Source: DASUPK01 sp963747425 (lineage in GTDB: Bacteria > Actinomycetota > Thermoleophilia > Solirubrobacterales > 70-9). From it: a stretch of 34,936 nt of DNA. This document shows positions 25,028 to 33,870 of the stretch, in pieces (position 1 is the first letter of the stretch; every line of letters begins with the position of its first letter). A program made the position numbers and the translations under genes. The DNA lies in assembly GCA_963747425.1 (NCBI GenBank), contig CAVVFJ010000010.1, forward strand, positions 1-34,936, given 5' to 3'. The notes under the pieces are model-generated. The model did no database searches. It saw nothing but the letters and a program-made list of their open reading frames with translations, and was not told the DNA's origin.

Positions 25028-26666
25028 TCCGATCCTGCGCTTCCGCGGGCTCACCTATCGCTACCCCGGCGCGGCCGCCCCCGCCCTCGCGGGCATCGAC
25101 CTGGAGATTCAAGCCGGCGAGTTCGTGGTCCTGGCCGGCCGATCCGGCTCGGGCAAGTCGACACTCCTGCGCGCGGGGTGCGGGCTCGTGCCTCACTTCC
25201 ACGGCGGGCGCGTCGAGGGCGAGCTCGAGGTCGCGGGTATGGAAGTCCGCACGCACGGCCCGGCGGAGCTGGCCGAGGCGGTCGGGCTCGTTGCCCAGGA
25301 GCCGGAGACGCAGGTGGTGAGCACGACCGTCAGGTCCGAGATCGAGCTGCCCCTGGAGCTGCGCGGGATGCCGCCGGAGGCGCGGGCGCGGGCGGTGGAG
25401 GAGGTCAGCCTGGCGCTGGCCATCGACGGGCTGCTCGATCGCGCAACGGACACACTGTCGGGCGGAGAGCTGCAGCGGGTCGCTCTGGCGTCGGCTCTCG
25501 CCACGCGACCGCGGCTGGTCCTGCTGGACGAGCCGACCTCCCAGCTCGACCCCGTGGCGGGGGATGAGCTCATCTCCCTGTTGCGGCGGCTCAACGAGGA
25601 GTGGGCCGTGGCGGTGCTTCTCGGGGAGCACCGCCTGGAGCGCTGTCTCTCCGCGGCCGACCGGGTAATCGCACTGGATGACGGCGCGGTCACCTACGAC
25701 GGACCCCCGGCGACCTTCCTCGGATGGGCCCTCGAGCGTGACGACACGCTGACCACTCCGGCGTCGCGCCTGCTCGACGGTGTAGGCCTGCCCCCGGCCC
25801 CGAGCGTCCGTGAAGCCCGGATGACCCTCATGGGGTCAGGTCTTGCAATCAAGCATCGCGGTGTGACAACCCCCGTGGCGAGGCGCCGGCGACGTCGCGG
25901 CGACCCCGTGGCCTTCGCCTGCCGCGACCTCTGGGTCGAGCTCGGCGAGGGCGAGGAGCAAACGGAGGCCCTGAGGGGGGTCGACATCGACCTCTTGCCC
26001 GGCGAGCGGGTGGCGCTGATGGGGAGCAACGGAGCCGGTAAGAGCACGCTGCTGCGCGCGGCCGCCGGGCTGGTCGATCCGCAGCACGGCCGCATCGAGC
26101 GCCCCGCCGGAGTGGCCCTGCTGCCGCAGCGGCCCGGCGACCTCTTCGTCCACGAGCGAGTCGGCGACGAGGTTCGCGGCGAGGCCGGGGCGGCGGCGCT
26201 GCGCCAGTTCGGCCTCGAGGGTCTGATCGATTCCGACCCGCGGGATCTCTCCGGGGGAGAGCGCCAGCGCCTGGCCCTGGCGATCGTGGTCGCCGGGCGG
26301 GAGACCGCAGAGGGAGGGATGCCGGGCGCGCTGCTGCTCGATGAGCCGACGCGCGGGATGGACCGCAGCCGCAAGGGTGAGCTGGCAGGCCTATGCCGTG
26401 GGCTCGCCGCGCGCGGGACAGCGTTGATCGTCGCCACCCACGACGTGGAGTTTGCGGCCGGCTTCGCCGACCGGGTGATCCTGCTCGCGCGAGGGGAGGT
26501 CGCCGCCGACGGCACAGCCGCCGAGCTGCTCTCGGGCGGCTGGTACTTCTCCAGCGAGGTCGCCCGGATCCTCGATGGCGCGGCCGTCACCGTCGAACAG
26601 GGGATTTCCGCTCTCCGCGCCGCCTCGGAGAGCGGGAGCGCTTCCCCGGCTGGAGGTGGGGGATGA
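25020..26666 (+). CDS. ecfA: Fused double ECF ATPase (EcfA1-EcfA2 in one chain)
   Basis: The 548-residue protein contains two complete ABC ATPase domains. The first has Walker A GRSGSGKST (residues 40-48), Q-loop VAQEPETQ, signature LSGGELQR and Walker B LVLLDEPTSQLD. The second has Walker A GSNGAGKST, signature LSGGERQR and Walker B ALLLDEPTRGMD, then a switch histidine in VATHDVEF. In the first half the switch is GEHRLER. Joining both ATPases in one polypeptide occurs in part of the ECF family. An arginine-rich linker (RRRRRRG) sits between the halves. GTG 25020 is the start; the stop overlaps the S-component start as ATGA. Confidence 0.93.
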   Translation: MADPILRFRGLTYRYPGAAAPALAGIDLEIQAGEFVVLAGRSGSGKSTLLRAGCGLVPHFHGGRVEGELEVAGMEVRTHGPAELAEAVGLVAQEPETQVVSTTVRSEIELPLELRGMPPEARARAVEEVSLALAIDGLLDRATDTLSGGELQRVALASALATRPRLVLLDEPTSQLDPVAGDELISLLRRLNEEWAVAVLLGEHRLERCLSAADRVIALDDGAVTYDGPPATFLGWALERDDTLTTPASRLLDGVGLPPAPSVREARMTLMGSGLAIKHRGVTTPVARRRRRRGDPVAFACRDLWVELGEGEEQTEALRGVDIDLLPGERVALMGSNGAGKSTLLRAAAGLVDPQHGRIERPAGVALLPQRPGDLFVHERVGDEVRGEAGAAALRQFGLEGLIDSDPRDLSGGERQRLALAIVVAGRETAEGGMPGALLLDEPTRGMDRSRKGELAGLCRGLAARGTALIVATHDVEFAAGFADRVILLARGEVAADGTAAELLSGGWYFSSEVARILDGAAVTVEQGISALRAASESGSASPAGGGG

Positions 26667-28510
26667 GCTGGCAGGCGGGCGCCTTCGCGGTGCTGGGGAT
26701 GAGCCTCCTCGGTGGGTTTGGCTGGTACGAGCGCTCGCGCCCGCCGTCGCAGATCGTCGCGCTGGTCGCCGCCCTCGCGGCGATCTCGGTGGCCGGGCGG
26801 GTGGCGTTCTCGCCCATCCCGAACGTCGTGCCAAGCACCGACATCGCCCTGATCTCCGGTTACGCCCTCGGCGGCGCGCCCGGATTCGCGGTCGGGGCGC
26901 TCACCGGGCTGGTCTCGAACTTCTGGCTCGGCCAGGGCCCGTGGACCCCCTGGCAGATGGCCGGGTGGGGGATGACGGGGCTGCTCGGGGCCGGCCTTGC
27001 GGCGGCCACGGGGAGGAGGGTTGGGCGGGTCTGGCTGGCAGTGTTCTGCGCCTTCGCCGGGTTCGCCTACGGGGCCCTGCTCGACTTCTCGCTGATGGTC
27101 ACCTACGGCGGGGAGCAGTCCCTCGGCAGGTTCCTGGCGCTGTCCGCTCGAGGACTGCCATTCAACATCGCCCACGCCGCCGGCAACGCCGCGCTGGCGC
27201 TCGTTGCGGGGCCCGCGATGGTGCGGATGCTGCTGCGCTACCGCAGCCGCTTCGAGTTCGCCTGGAAGCCGTTGTCCGCCACGGCCCCGCGGGCAAAGGG
27301 AGCGACCGTAGCCGCCTCTCTGATCGCCGCCGTGCTGATCGCCGGTCCCGCTCTGCTCGGCGGCCAGCGGGCCGACGCGTCGGGGAGCGGCTCGGGGGCC
27401 GCGGTCGGCTGGCTCCGATCCGCGCAGAACGGCGACGGGGGATTCGGCTTCGCCCCGGGCGAGGAATCGAGCCCCGCGATGACCGGCTGGGCGGTGCTCG
27501 GCCTGGAGGCGGCCGGGGTCAATCCCCTCGACGTCGACCACGGCGACGCAACACCCATCTCCTACCTGGCGGGCACGGTCGGGGAGATCAGCACGACCGG
27601 CGACATCGAGCGGACGATCCTGCTGTTGCATGGCGCCGGCCTCGACCCCCGCCGCTTTCAGGGCCATGACCTGGTCAGGCGGCTGTTGGCCCGGCGCGGC
27701 GGCGACGGCTCGTGGGGCGGCCAGGTCAACCCCACCGCGTTCGGAGTCCTCGCCCTGCGGGCGGCCGGGGTGAGTGGCGGCAATTCCGGTTCCGCGGCGT
27801 GGCTGCGCCAGAATCAGAACCAGGACGGCGGCTGGGGCTTCGCGGCCAAGGCCGCCAGCGACGCGGACAGCACCGGAGCGGTCCTGCAGGCCCTCGCGGC
27901 GGCCGGCGGCGGAGGGATCCGAGCGGGCGTCTCCTACCTGCGCGACGTGCAGCGCCAGGGCGGTGGCTTCGCGCTGACGGGCGGCCCGGTCAACGCGCAG
28001 TCAACCGCCTGGGCCGCACAGGGGCTGCTCGCGGCCGGCGTCTCGCCGTCGTCGGTGCGCCGCGGCGGCTCATCGCTGGCCTATCTGGCATCGGCTCAAG
28101 CGGGGGACGGTCACTACCGCTACTCGTCATCGAGCGATCAGACGCCGGTCTGGGTGACCGGGCAGGCGCTGCTGGCCGTCAACGGCGCCGCCTTCCCGCT
28201 CAGCCCGGTGCCCAGGCTGGCGTCGCGCGCGGCTGCCGGTGGCGGTGGGGCCGCAGGCGCGACGGGGGGAGCCTCGGCCGGCGGCGGCAGCGGCGGAAAT
28301 GCGCAGTTCTCCGGAAAGTCACCGGCAAGTTCCCCGACCGAGACCCAGCCCACCGAGCCGGGCGATCCCCTTCCGATTGCGCCCGCCTCCTCCACCCAGG
28401 ACGACGGAGGCGGCGGCATCCCAGGCTGGCTCATCGCGGGCGCTGTCGTCGCGCTCGCCGCCGCCGCGGTGTGGGGCGGCTGGGTGATGTACCGGCGGCG
28501 CCTGCCCTAG
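26663..28510 (+). CDS. ECF S-component fused to a six-repeat alpha/alpha toroid, membrane-anchored
   Basis: The 615-residue protein combines three parts. Residues 1-235 are an ECF substrate-binding S-component with about six helices and the marks RVAFSPIPNVVPSTDIALIS and WLGQGPWTPWQMAGWGM. Residues 246-508 hold six tandem prenyltransferase/squalene-cyclase-type repeats, e.g. WLRSAQNGDGGFGF, GDGSWGGQVNPTAFGVLALR, NQDGGWGFAAKAASDADSTG and YLASAQAGDGHYRY. These predict an alpha6/alpha6 barrel, the fold of the N-terminal domain of intrinsic factor and transcobalamin. A Gly/Ser/Pro-rich linker (515-585) leads to a C-terminal helix (GIPGWLIAGAVVALAAAAVW) with basic RRR stop-transfer. The toroid should sit outside, above the S-component. 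ATG 26663 has a strong GGAGG site. Acidic catalytic motifs of cyclases (DXDD) are not seen in the repeats, so a binding role is likely. Confidence 0.9.
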   Translation: MSWQAGAFAVLGMSLLGGFGWYERSRPPSQIVALVAALAAISVAGRVAFSPIPNVVPSTDIALISGYALGGAPGFAVGALTGLVSNFWLGQGPWTPWQMAGWGMTGLLGAGLAAATGRRVGRVWLAVFCAFAGFAYGALLDFSLMVTYGGEQSLGRFLALSARGLPFNIAHAAGNAALALVAGPAMVRMLLRYRSRFEFAWKPLSATAPRAKGATVAASLIAAVLIAGPALLGGQRADASGSGSGAAVGWLRSAQNGDGGFGFAPGEESSPAMTGWAVLGLEAAGVNPLDVDHGDATPISYLAGTVGEISTTGDIERTILLLHGAGLDPRRFQGHDLVRRLLARRGGDGSWGGQVNPTAFGVLALRAAGVSGGNSGSAAWLRQNQNQDGGWGFAAKAASDADSTGAVLQALAAAGGGGIRAGVSYLRDVQRQGGGFALTGGPVNAQSTAWAAQGLLAAGVSPSSVRRGGSSLAYLASAQAGDGHYRYSSSSDQTPVWVTGQALLAVNGAAFPLSPVPRLASRAAAGGGGAAGATGGASAGGGSGGNAQFSGKSPASSPTETQPTEPGDPLPIAPASSTQDDGGGGIPGWLIAGAVVALAAAAVWGGWVMYRRRLP

Positions 28511-28520
28511 GTTTCCTGCA

Positions 28521-29030
28521 ATGGAAGTCGAGGAGGCGATCCGCACTCGTCGCACCCACAAGGCCTACCGGCCCGAGCCGGTCGACCGCGCCGTGCTCGA
28601 GGAGGTTCTCGACCTGGCGCGGTGGGCGCCAAACCACAACTTGACGAATCCGTGGCGCTTTCGGGTGATCGGGCCAGCGGCCCTCGAGCGCCTCAAGGAG
28701 GCCGCCGGCCCGGAGTCGGCATCCAAGCTCGACCGCGCCCCGACGCTGGTCGTCTGCTCGTGCGCCCTGACGGGCGATCCGATCCAGGACGAGGAGGACC
28801 TCCACGCCGCCGCCTGCGCCGCCTACATCGTCCTGCTCGCCGCCCACGGCCGGGGGCTGGCCACCTACTGGCGGACTCCGGAGGTCCTTCGCACCCCGGA
28901 GGGACAGGCGGCGGTGGGGATGCCCGAGGACGAGCGCTTCGTCGGGCTCCTCCATCTCGGCAAGCCGGTGCAGGAGCAGCGGGCGCCTGAGCGGTTGCCA
29001 GCCGACCAGGTGATCGAGTTCCTCGAATGA
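28521..29030 (+). CDS. Small nitroreductase-family flavoprotein
   Basis: This 169-residue nitroreductase-fold protein has the N-terminal FMN-binding arginines in IRTRRTHKAYRPEPV. EEVLDLARWAPNHNLTNPWR, AACAAYIVLLAAHGRGLATY and the closing GLLHLGKPV follow. The size and the early WAPNHNLT motif resemble short YdjA-like nitroreductases. BluB, the flavin-destroying enzyme that makes the lower ligand of B12, belongs to the same superfamily but is longer and has other motifs, so I do not call it BluB. It starts ten bases after the B12 transporter gene and overlaps glpD as ATGA, so it may be part of the same transcript. Confidence 0.85.
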   Translation: MEVEEAIRTRRTHKAYRPEPVDRAVLEEVLDLARWAPNHNLTNPWRFRVIGPAALERLKEAAGPESASKLDRAPTLVVCSCALTGDPIQDEEDLHAAACAAYIVLLAAHGRGLATYWRTPEVLRTPEGQAAVGMPEDERFVGLLHLGKPVQEQRAPERLPADQVIEFLE

Positions 29031-30703
29031 TCTCCCGCGACCGAGCGCTGGCTGCGATGCAGGAGGACCGCTTCGACGTGGTCGTCGTCGGCGGCGGGAT
29101 CACCGGCGCGGGTGTGGCGCTCGACGCCGCCTCGCGCGGCTACTCCGTCGCGCTGGTGGAGCGCGGCGACTACGGCGAGGGCACCTCGAGCCGCTCCTCG
29201 AAGATGGTCCACGGCGGCCTCCGTTACCTGCAGAACTTCGACCTCGGGCTGGTGCGCGAGGCGTTGCTGGAGCGCCAGCTGCTGGTCCGCCTCGCTCCCC
29301 ACCTCGTCTACCCGACGCCGTTCCTGGTTCCGGCGCTGGGCGGCGAGCGCAAGAACCGTGCGATCGGGATCGGCCTCAACATGTACGACGTGATGGCGAC
29401 CTCGCGCATCGGGCGGGGTCGCAGCCAGCGCAACGAGCACCGCGAGGAGGCCGAGTACTGGTCGCCGGACCGGCACCGCACGATCTCCGGCGAGGAGGCG
29501 GCGGAGCTGATCCCGGCGCTGGAGCCGATGGAGCCGAGCTCCGCCTACCTCTTCTACGACTGCCAGACCGACGACGTCCGCCTCGTGCTCACGGTGCTGG
29601 GGGAGGCGGAGCGGTTCGGCGCGGTGATCGTCAACGGGGCCGAGGTGACGGAGGTGCTCGAGGAGGGCGGTCGCGCCGCGGGCGTCGCCTTCACCGAGGC
29701 CGAGTCCGGGGAGCGAATCGAGGTCCAGGCGGACAACGTCGTCAACGCCACCGGCGTCTGGGCCGACCGTATTCGGCCGGAGGAGCTGCTCGCCGAGGAG
29801 GAGATCCCGAACATCAGGCCCAGCCGCGGGACCCACGTCACCCTGTCGAACGAAGATCTCGACATCGGCACCGCCGCCTGCATCGTCCCGGCGGCCGGCG
29901 ACCGCACGATCTTCGCGCTGCCCTGGTACGGGCGGGTGCTCGCCGGGACGACCGACTTCGACTACGAGGGCGACATCGATCACGTTCCACCGAGCGGGGA
30001 CGACGTCGAGTATCTGCTCGATGCCCTCAACTCGTACTTCGGGACCGATCTCGGCCCGTCAAACCTGACGGGCGCCTATGCGGGCGTGCGCCCACTGATC
30101 TCGACCGGCGATCCGAAGAAGTCCGTGGACATCTCCCGCCGTGCGGAGCTCTACGAGACCTCATCGGGGATGCTGACGATCACCGGCGGCAAGCTGACCA
30201 CCTTCCGGCGGATGGCCGCCCAGGTCGTGGATCGCATCGTCCAGCGCGACGGGCGTGAGGCGGAATGCCGAACCGACGACATCCCCCTGGGGATGCCGGC
30301 CCGCCCCGAGGACCTGGAGACGGGCGTCGAGCTCCCCGACGGCGCAACCAATCAGCTGGCCTTCCGCTACGGGCACGCCGCCCGGGAGGTGCTCGACCTG
30401 TGCGATCGGCGACCGGAGCTGGCCCAGCCGATCGTCCCCGGGCACCCGGACCTGATGGCGGAGGTGGTGATCGCCGCCCGGCGGGAGCAGGCGCGCTCGG
30501 TCGCCGACGTCCTCCTGCGGCGCACCCGCCTCGGATTGGTGGCTGCGTCGGAGCTTCGCGACGGCGAGCGGGTCGAGGCGGTCGCCGCCGCGCTCGCGCG
30601 GGAGCTGGATTGGAGCGGTTCACGCGTGGCGGCCGAGACCGAGGCGTGGAGAGGCGTCAGCGAGGCCGAGGGCCTCGACCCGGGCAGGGCGCTCGCGCGG
30701 TAG
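29027..30703 (+). CDS. glpD: Glycerol-3-phosphate dehydrogenase, FAD-dependent (GlpD)
   Basis: The 558-residue protein oxidises sn-glycerol 3-phosphate to dihydroxyacetone phosphate and passes electrons to quinone at the membrane. The FAD Rossmann motif VVVVGGGITGAGVALDAASR is near the N-terminus, followed by the GlpD signature GTSSRSSKMVHGGLRYLQ. Later come VVNATGVWAD, RGTHVTLS, PWYGRVLAGTTDFDYEG, YAGVRPLI and ITGGKLTTFRRMA. The C-terminal helical domain (EVLDLCDRRPELAQPI) is present and length is normal. It overlaps the nitroreductase stop as ATGA. No glpK or glpF lies in the window. Confidence 0.95.
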   Translation: MISRDRALAAMQEDRFDVVVVGGGITGAGVALDAASRGYSVALVERGDYGEGTSSRSSKMVHGGLRYLQNFDLGLVREALLERQLLVRLAPHLVYPTPFLVPALGGERKNRAIGIGLNMYDVMATSRIGRGRSQRNEHREEAEYWSPDRHRTISGEEAAELIPALEPMEPSSAYLFYDCQTDDVRLVLTVLGEAERFGAVIVNGAEVTEVLEEGGRAAGVAFTEAESGERIEVQADNVVNATGVWADRIRPEELLAEEEIPNIRPSRGTHVTLSNEDLDIGTAACIVPAAGDRTIFALPWYGRVLAGTTDFDYEGDIDHVPPSGDDVEYLLDALNSYFGTDLGPSNLTGAYAGVRPLISTGDPKKSVDISRRAELYETSSGMLTITGGKLTTFRRMAAQVVDRIVQRDGREAECRTDDIPLGMPARPEDLETGVELPDGATNQLAFRYGHAAREVLDLCDRRPELAQPIVPGHPDLMAEVVIAARREQARSVADVLLRRTRLGLVAASELRDGERVEAVAAALARELDWSGSRVAAETEAWRGVSEAEGLDPGRALAR

Positions 30704-30732
30704 CGGGCGGTGCCCGGATCCGTCCCTCTAGG

Positions 30733-31959
30733 ATGCGCGCCTTGATGGCCCTGACCGACGAACACCTCGCGGAGCTTCATCGCCGCGCGCGCGAGCTCGG
30801 CGTGGAGCGCTACCGAATGCTGCCTCGGGATGAGCTGATCGAGGCGATCTCGGAGAGATCTGAGGGGGAAGAGGAGCCCGTTCCGGAGCCCGAGGCCGAG
30901 ACGGAGCCCGAGGCCGAGGCCGAGACCGAGGACGTCTCCGGCGTGCTCGACCGGATGCCGCAGGGCTACGGGTTTCTTCGCCTCAGCGGCTTGAGCGAGG
31001 CGGAGGGTGACGTGTACGTCTCCGCCTCGCAGATTCGCCGCTGCGAGCTGCGTCCCGGCGACCAGGTGAGCGGCCCCGCCCGGGCACCGCGCCGCGGGGA
31101 GCGCCATCGCGCCCTCGTCCGGATCGAGACCGTCAACGGACAGCCTCCCGAGGAGGAGCGCGGGCACTTCGAGGACCTGACCGCCGCGCCGCCCCACCGG
31201 CGCCTGCTCCCTCCCGACGCTCCCGGCGACCCGCTGGTCCGCGCGGTCGACCTGCTCGGTCCCCTGGCCCTTGGCCAGCGAGTGCTCGTCGTGGCCCAGC
31301 CGCGCTCGGGCCGGACCACGCTCCTGCGCGCCCTGGGATCGGCGATCGCGGACGGGGGCGCGCATCTGTGCGTGCTGCTCGCGGACGAGCGGCCCGAGGA
31401 GGTGCCGCAGTGGGAGAAGGCCGTTCCGCAGGCCGAGATCTTCGCGGCCACCGCCGACCAGGAGCCGCGGGACCAGGTTCGCGCCGCCGAGCTGGCGATG
31501 GGCCATGCCAAGCGGCTCGCCGAAGGCGGCGAGGACGTGGTCGTCCTGATCGACTCCCTGAGCAGGCTCGCCCGCGGCTACCGCGACCCGAGTCGCGTCA
31601 AGAGGATCTTCGGCTCGGGCCGAGAGCTCGCGGAGGACGGCAGCGGCTCCCTGACGGTGATTGCGACCGTGCTCGACTCGGACGAGCGCGGGGCGGAGGT
31701 GAGGGAGGCGCTGGAGACGACCGAGAACCTCCTGCTGCGGCTCGACGCCGGCCTGGCCGCCAAGGGCATCGTGCCCGCGCTGGTCGTGGCCGACTGCCGG
31801 GCGTCCGGCGAGGACGAGCTGCGCGATCCGGAGGAGATGGAGAAGGTCCGCCGCCTGCGCGAGGAGCTCGGCGGGATGGACGCCGAGGAGGCGGCCCAGG
31901 CGCTCTCGGATCAGATCGTGGCGACCGGGAGCAACGCGGAGCTGCTCGCCCGGCTCTAG
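30733..31959 (+). CDS. Divergent Rho-like hexameric ATPase
   Basis: The 408-residue protein has the Rho layout: an N-terminal Rho_N-like helical domain (LTDEHLAELHRRARELGV), an acidic Glu/Pro linker, a cold-shock-type RNA-binding domain (LDRMPQGYGFLRLSGL, DVYVSASQIRRCELRPGD) and a RecA-like ATPase. Several catalytic features differ from true Rho. Walker A reads QPRSGRTT, with Arg for the invariant Lys. The secondary-channel Q-loop is almost absent (ARGYRDPSRVKRIFGSGRE). The SGTRKEE arginine-finger motif is reduced to ASGEDEL. Walker B (VVVLIDSLSRLARGY) and ADERPEEV are kept. It is also shorter than usual actinobacterial Rho proteins. It may be a second, regulatory or specialised Rho. ATG 30733 is used; ATG 30745 is equally possible. 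Confidence 0.85.
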   Translation: MRALMALTDEHLAELHRRARELGVERYRMLPRDELIEAISERSEGEEEPVPEPEAETEPEAEAETEDVSGVLDRMPQGYGFLRLSGLSEAEGDVYVSASQIRRCELRPGDQVSGPARAPRRGERHRALVRIETVNGQPPEEERGHFEDLTAAPPHRRLLPPDAPGDPLVRAVDLLGPLALGQRVLVVAQPRSGRTTLLRALGSAIADGGAHLCVLLADERPEEVPQWEKAVPQAEIFAATADQEPRDQVRAAELAMGHAKRLAEGGEDVVVLIDSLSRLARGYRDPSRVKRIFGSGRELAEDGSGSLTVIATVLDSDERGAEVREALETTENLLLRLDAGLAAKGIVPALVVADCRASGEDELRDPEEMEKVRRLREELGGMDAEEAAQALSDQIVATGSNAELLARL

Positions 31960-31965
31960 CCGGCC

Positions 31966-33292
31966 ATGGCGCCACGACGCCCTCACCTCTCGGACATCCT
32001 TCACCTGCCGCGCCTGCCTGGGATACCGGATGTCCTACATCGGGTCCGGGTTCCGTCGGATCTGGGATCCGTGACCACGGTCGCCGCCGAGGAGCAGCCT
32101 GACGCCGTGGGGCTCGACGCAGAGACGGTCGAGCACATCTGGGATGGGGCGCTCGACCTCTACCGCAGCGGCGTCCATCCGGGCCTCCAGCTCTGCCTGC
32201 GGCGCGAGGGGAGGGTGGTCCTGGACAGAGCGGTCGGGCACGCTCGCGGCAACGGGCCTGCGGACTCCGAGGACACGCCGAAGGTCCCGATGACGACCGA
32301 GACGCCGGCGTGCATCTTCTCGGCCTCGAAGGCTGTCACCGCCATGGTCATCCACCTGCTCGACGAGCGCGGGCTGCTCCACATCGGCGACCGCGTCAGC
32401 GAATACATCCCCGAGTACGCCCAGAACGGCAAGGAGGGGACGACCATCGCCCACGTGCTGGCGCATCGCGCCGGCGTCGCCTCCATGCCCAAGGACGCGC
32501 TCGACCTCGACTCGCTCAACGACTGGGACCGGATCGTCCGGCTGATCTGCGAGGCGAAGCCGACCGTCCGCCCGGGGCGGCTGCTGGCCTACCACGCGGT
32601 CTCGGGCGGGTTCATCCTCGGCGAGATCGTCCGGCGGGTCACCGGGGAGACCGTTCGCGACGTGCTGGCGAAGGAGATCCTCGACCCGCTCGGCTTCCGG
32701 TGGATGAACTACGGCGTGCGGCCGGACGACGTCGACGAGGTCGCGCTCAGCTACGTGACCGGCCCGCCGCTGTTGCCGCCGCTCTCGACCCTGGCCACGC
32801 GGGTGCTCGGCGCGCCGCTCGACGAGGTGGTCGAGGACTCGAACGACCCGCGCTTCCTGACCGCGCTGATCCCCTCGGCCAGCACGGTCACGAACGCCAA
32901 CGAGCTCTCGCGGTTCTTCGAGATCTTCCGCGCGGGCGGGGAGATGGACGGCGTCCGCGTCATGACCGAGCGCACGATCCGGCGCGCGCTGACGGAGCAG
33001 TCGCACCTCGAGATCGACTTCTCCCTCATCTTCCCGACCCGCTTCTCCTACGGCCTGATGCTCGGCGCGGACTACGTCAGCCTCTACGGCCGGGACACCG
33101 ACCTGGCCTTCGGGCACCTCGGCCTGATCAACATCATGGGTTGGGCAGACCCCGAGCGGGCGATCTCCGTTGGCCTGATCACGACCGGAAAGGCCATCGT
33201 CTATCCCGAGCTGCCGCGCTTCTACGGCCTGATGCAGCGAATCGCGAGCGAGGTCCCGAAGACGACTCGCGCCGAGCTGGTTGCAGGGCTAG
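31966..33292 (+). CDS. Serine hydrolase, class C beta-lactamase fold
   Basis: This is an esterase/beta-lactamase-family hydrolase. The nucleophile motif SxxK is in IFSASKAVTAMVIHLLDERG (Ser119, Lys122). It is followed by IAHVLAHRAGV, the Tyr-based second motif LAYHAVSGGFILGEIVRRVT and the third motif FGHLGLINIMGWADPERAI. No signal peptide is seen, so it may be a cytoplasmic esterase of the EstB/LACTB type. Family similarity ends near MQRIASEVPK (about 33260). The reading frame itself stays open to 34134 because it runs antisense through the next gene. A TAG at 33290-33292 in the neighbouring frame is the probable true end after a small indel, but this is inference. Confidence 0.82.
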
Positions 33293-33765
33293 GCGCGGTC
33301 GCGGCCGCCGTAGGCGATCGCGCCCCAGGACGGCTCCGCGGAGAGCTCGATCAGCTCCGAGTCGCGGTCCGGCTGGACGTACCCGAAGGTCTGGGTCGAC
33401 TCGTCGAAGACGATGTCGAGCTCGCCCTCCTTGACGCGCTGGTCGAGCCAGGCGCCGCGGAAGACGAGGCGGCGAAGCCAGTGGACGAGGCTCTTGTTCG
33501 AGGGGCCGACGAGCTCGTCCCAGTTCTCGTTGACGTGGCCGCCGAGGGGGGAGCAGGGCTCCCGGATCTCGCCGTTGACCGCGAGCTCGAGCAGGTCCTC
33601 CAGCTCGTGCTCGTCGAGGCCCTGGCGGACGAAGTCGAGCTTGACCGCCGCCTGCTCGACGCGCTGGGCGAAGTCCCGCTCGTTGAAGGAGAAGCGGAGC
33701 TCTCCGTACTCGAGCACGTAGTCGGCGCCCGATTCGTAGTTTCCTCTGCGTGCGGTCTCGTCCAC
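33289..33765 (-). CDS. Unrecognised acidic protein
   Basis: The protein of about 158 residues is acidic and balanced in composition, unlike the arginine-rich shadows around it. Visible segments are YVLEYGELRFSFNERDFAQR, DEHELEDLLELAVNGEIREP, VNENWDELVGPSNKSL, RGAWLDQRVKEGELDIVFDE and TFGYVQPDRD. No signal peptide, membrane helix or known motif is seen. GTG 33765 is chosen. ATG 33840 in the same frame would add 25 residues of mixed character, and an ATG at 33778 lies in another frame. The stop shares CTAG (33289-33292) with the likely end of the convergent hydrolase. Confidence 0.6.
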   Translation of the reverse strand: MDETARRGNYESGADYVLEYGELRFSFNERDFAQRVEQAAVKLDFVRQGLDEHELEDLLELAVNGEIREPCSPLGGHVNENWDELVGPSNKSLVHWLRRLVFRGAWLDQRVKEGELDIVFDESTQTFGYVQPDRDSELIELSAEPSWGAIAYGGRDRA

Positions 33766-33870
33766 GGCGTTCGTGCATCTTTGCGGATGAGGGTCGTCGT
33801 CGCCAGTCTTTCGGGGGCCCTGAACGGCCGGTTGCAGCAAAAGGGAACCCAGGATTGGCGTCGACGTTTG

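Noticed and set aside
25694..27667. 657-codon open frame on the minus strand
   Set aside because: It is antisense to the ATPase and S-component genes, has no recognisable motif and has Pro/Arg/Ser-rich shadow composition.
28521..29030. BluB (lower-ligand synthase) for the nitroreductase
   Set aside because: At 169 residues it is shorter than BluB and the early WAPNHNLT motif is of the YdjA-like type; only the context points to B12.
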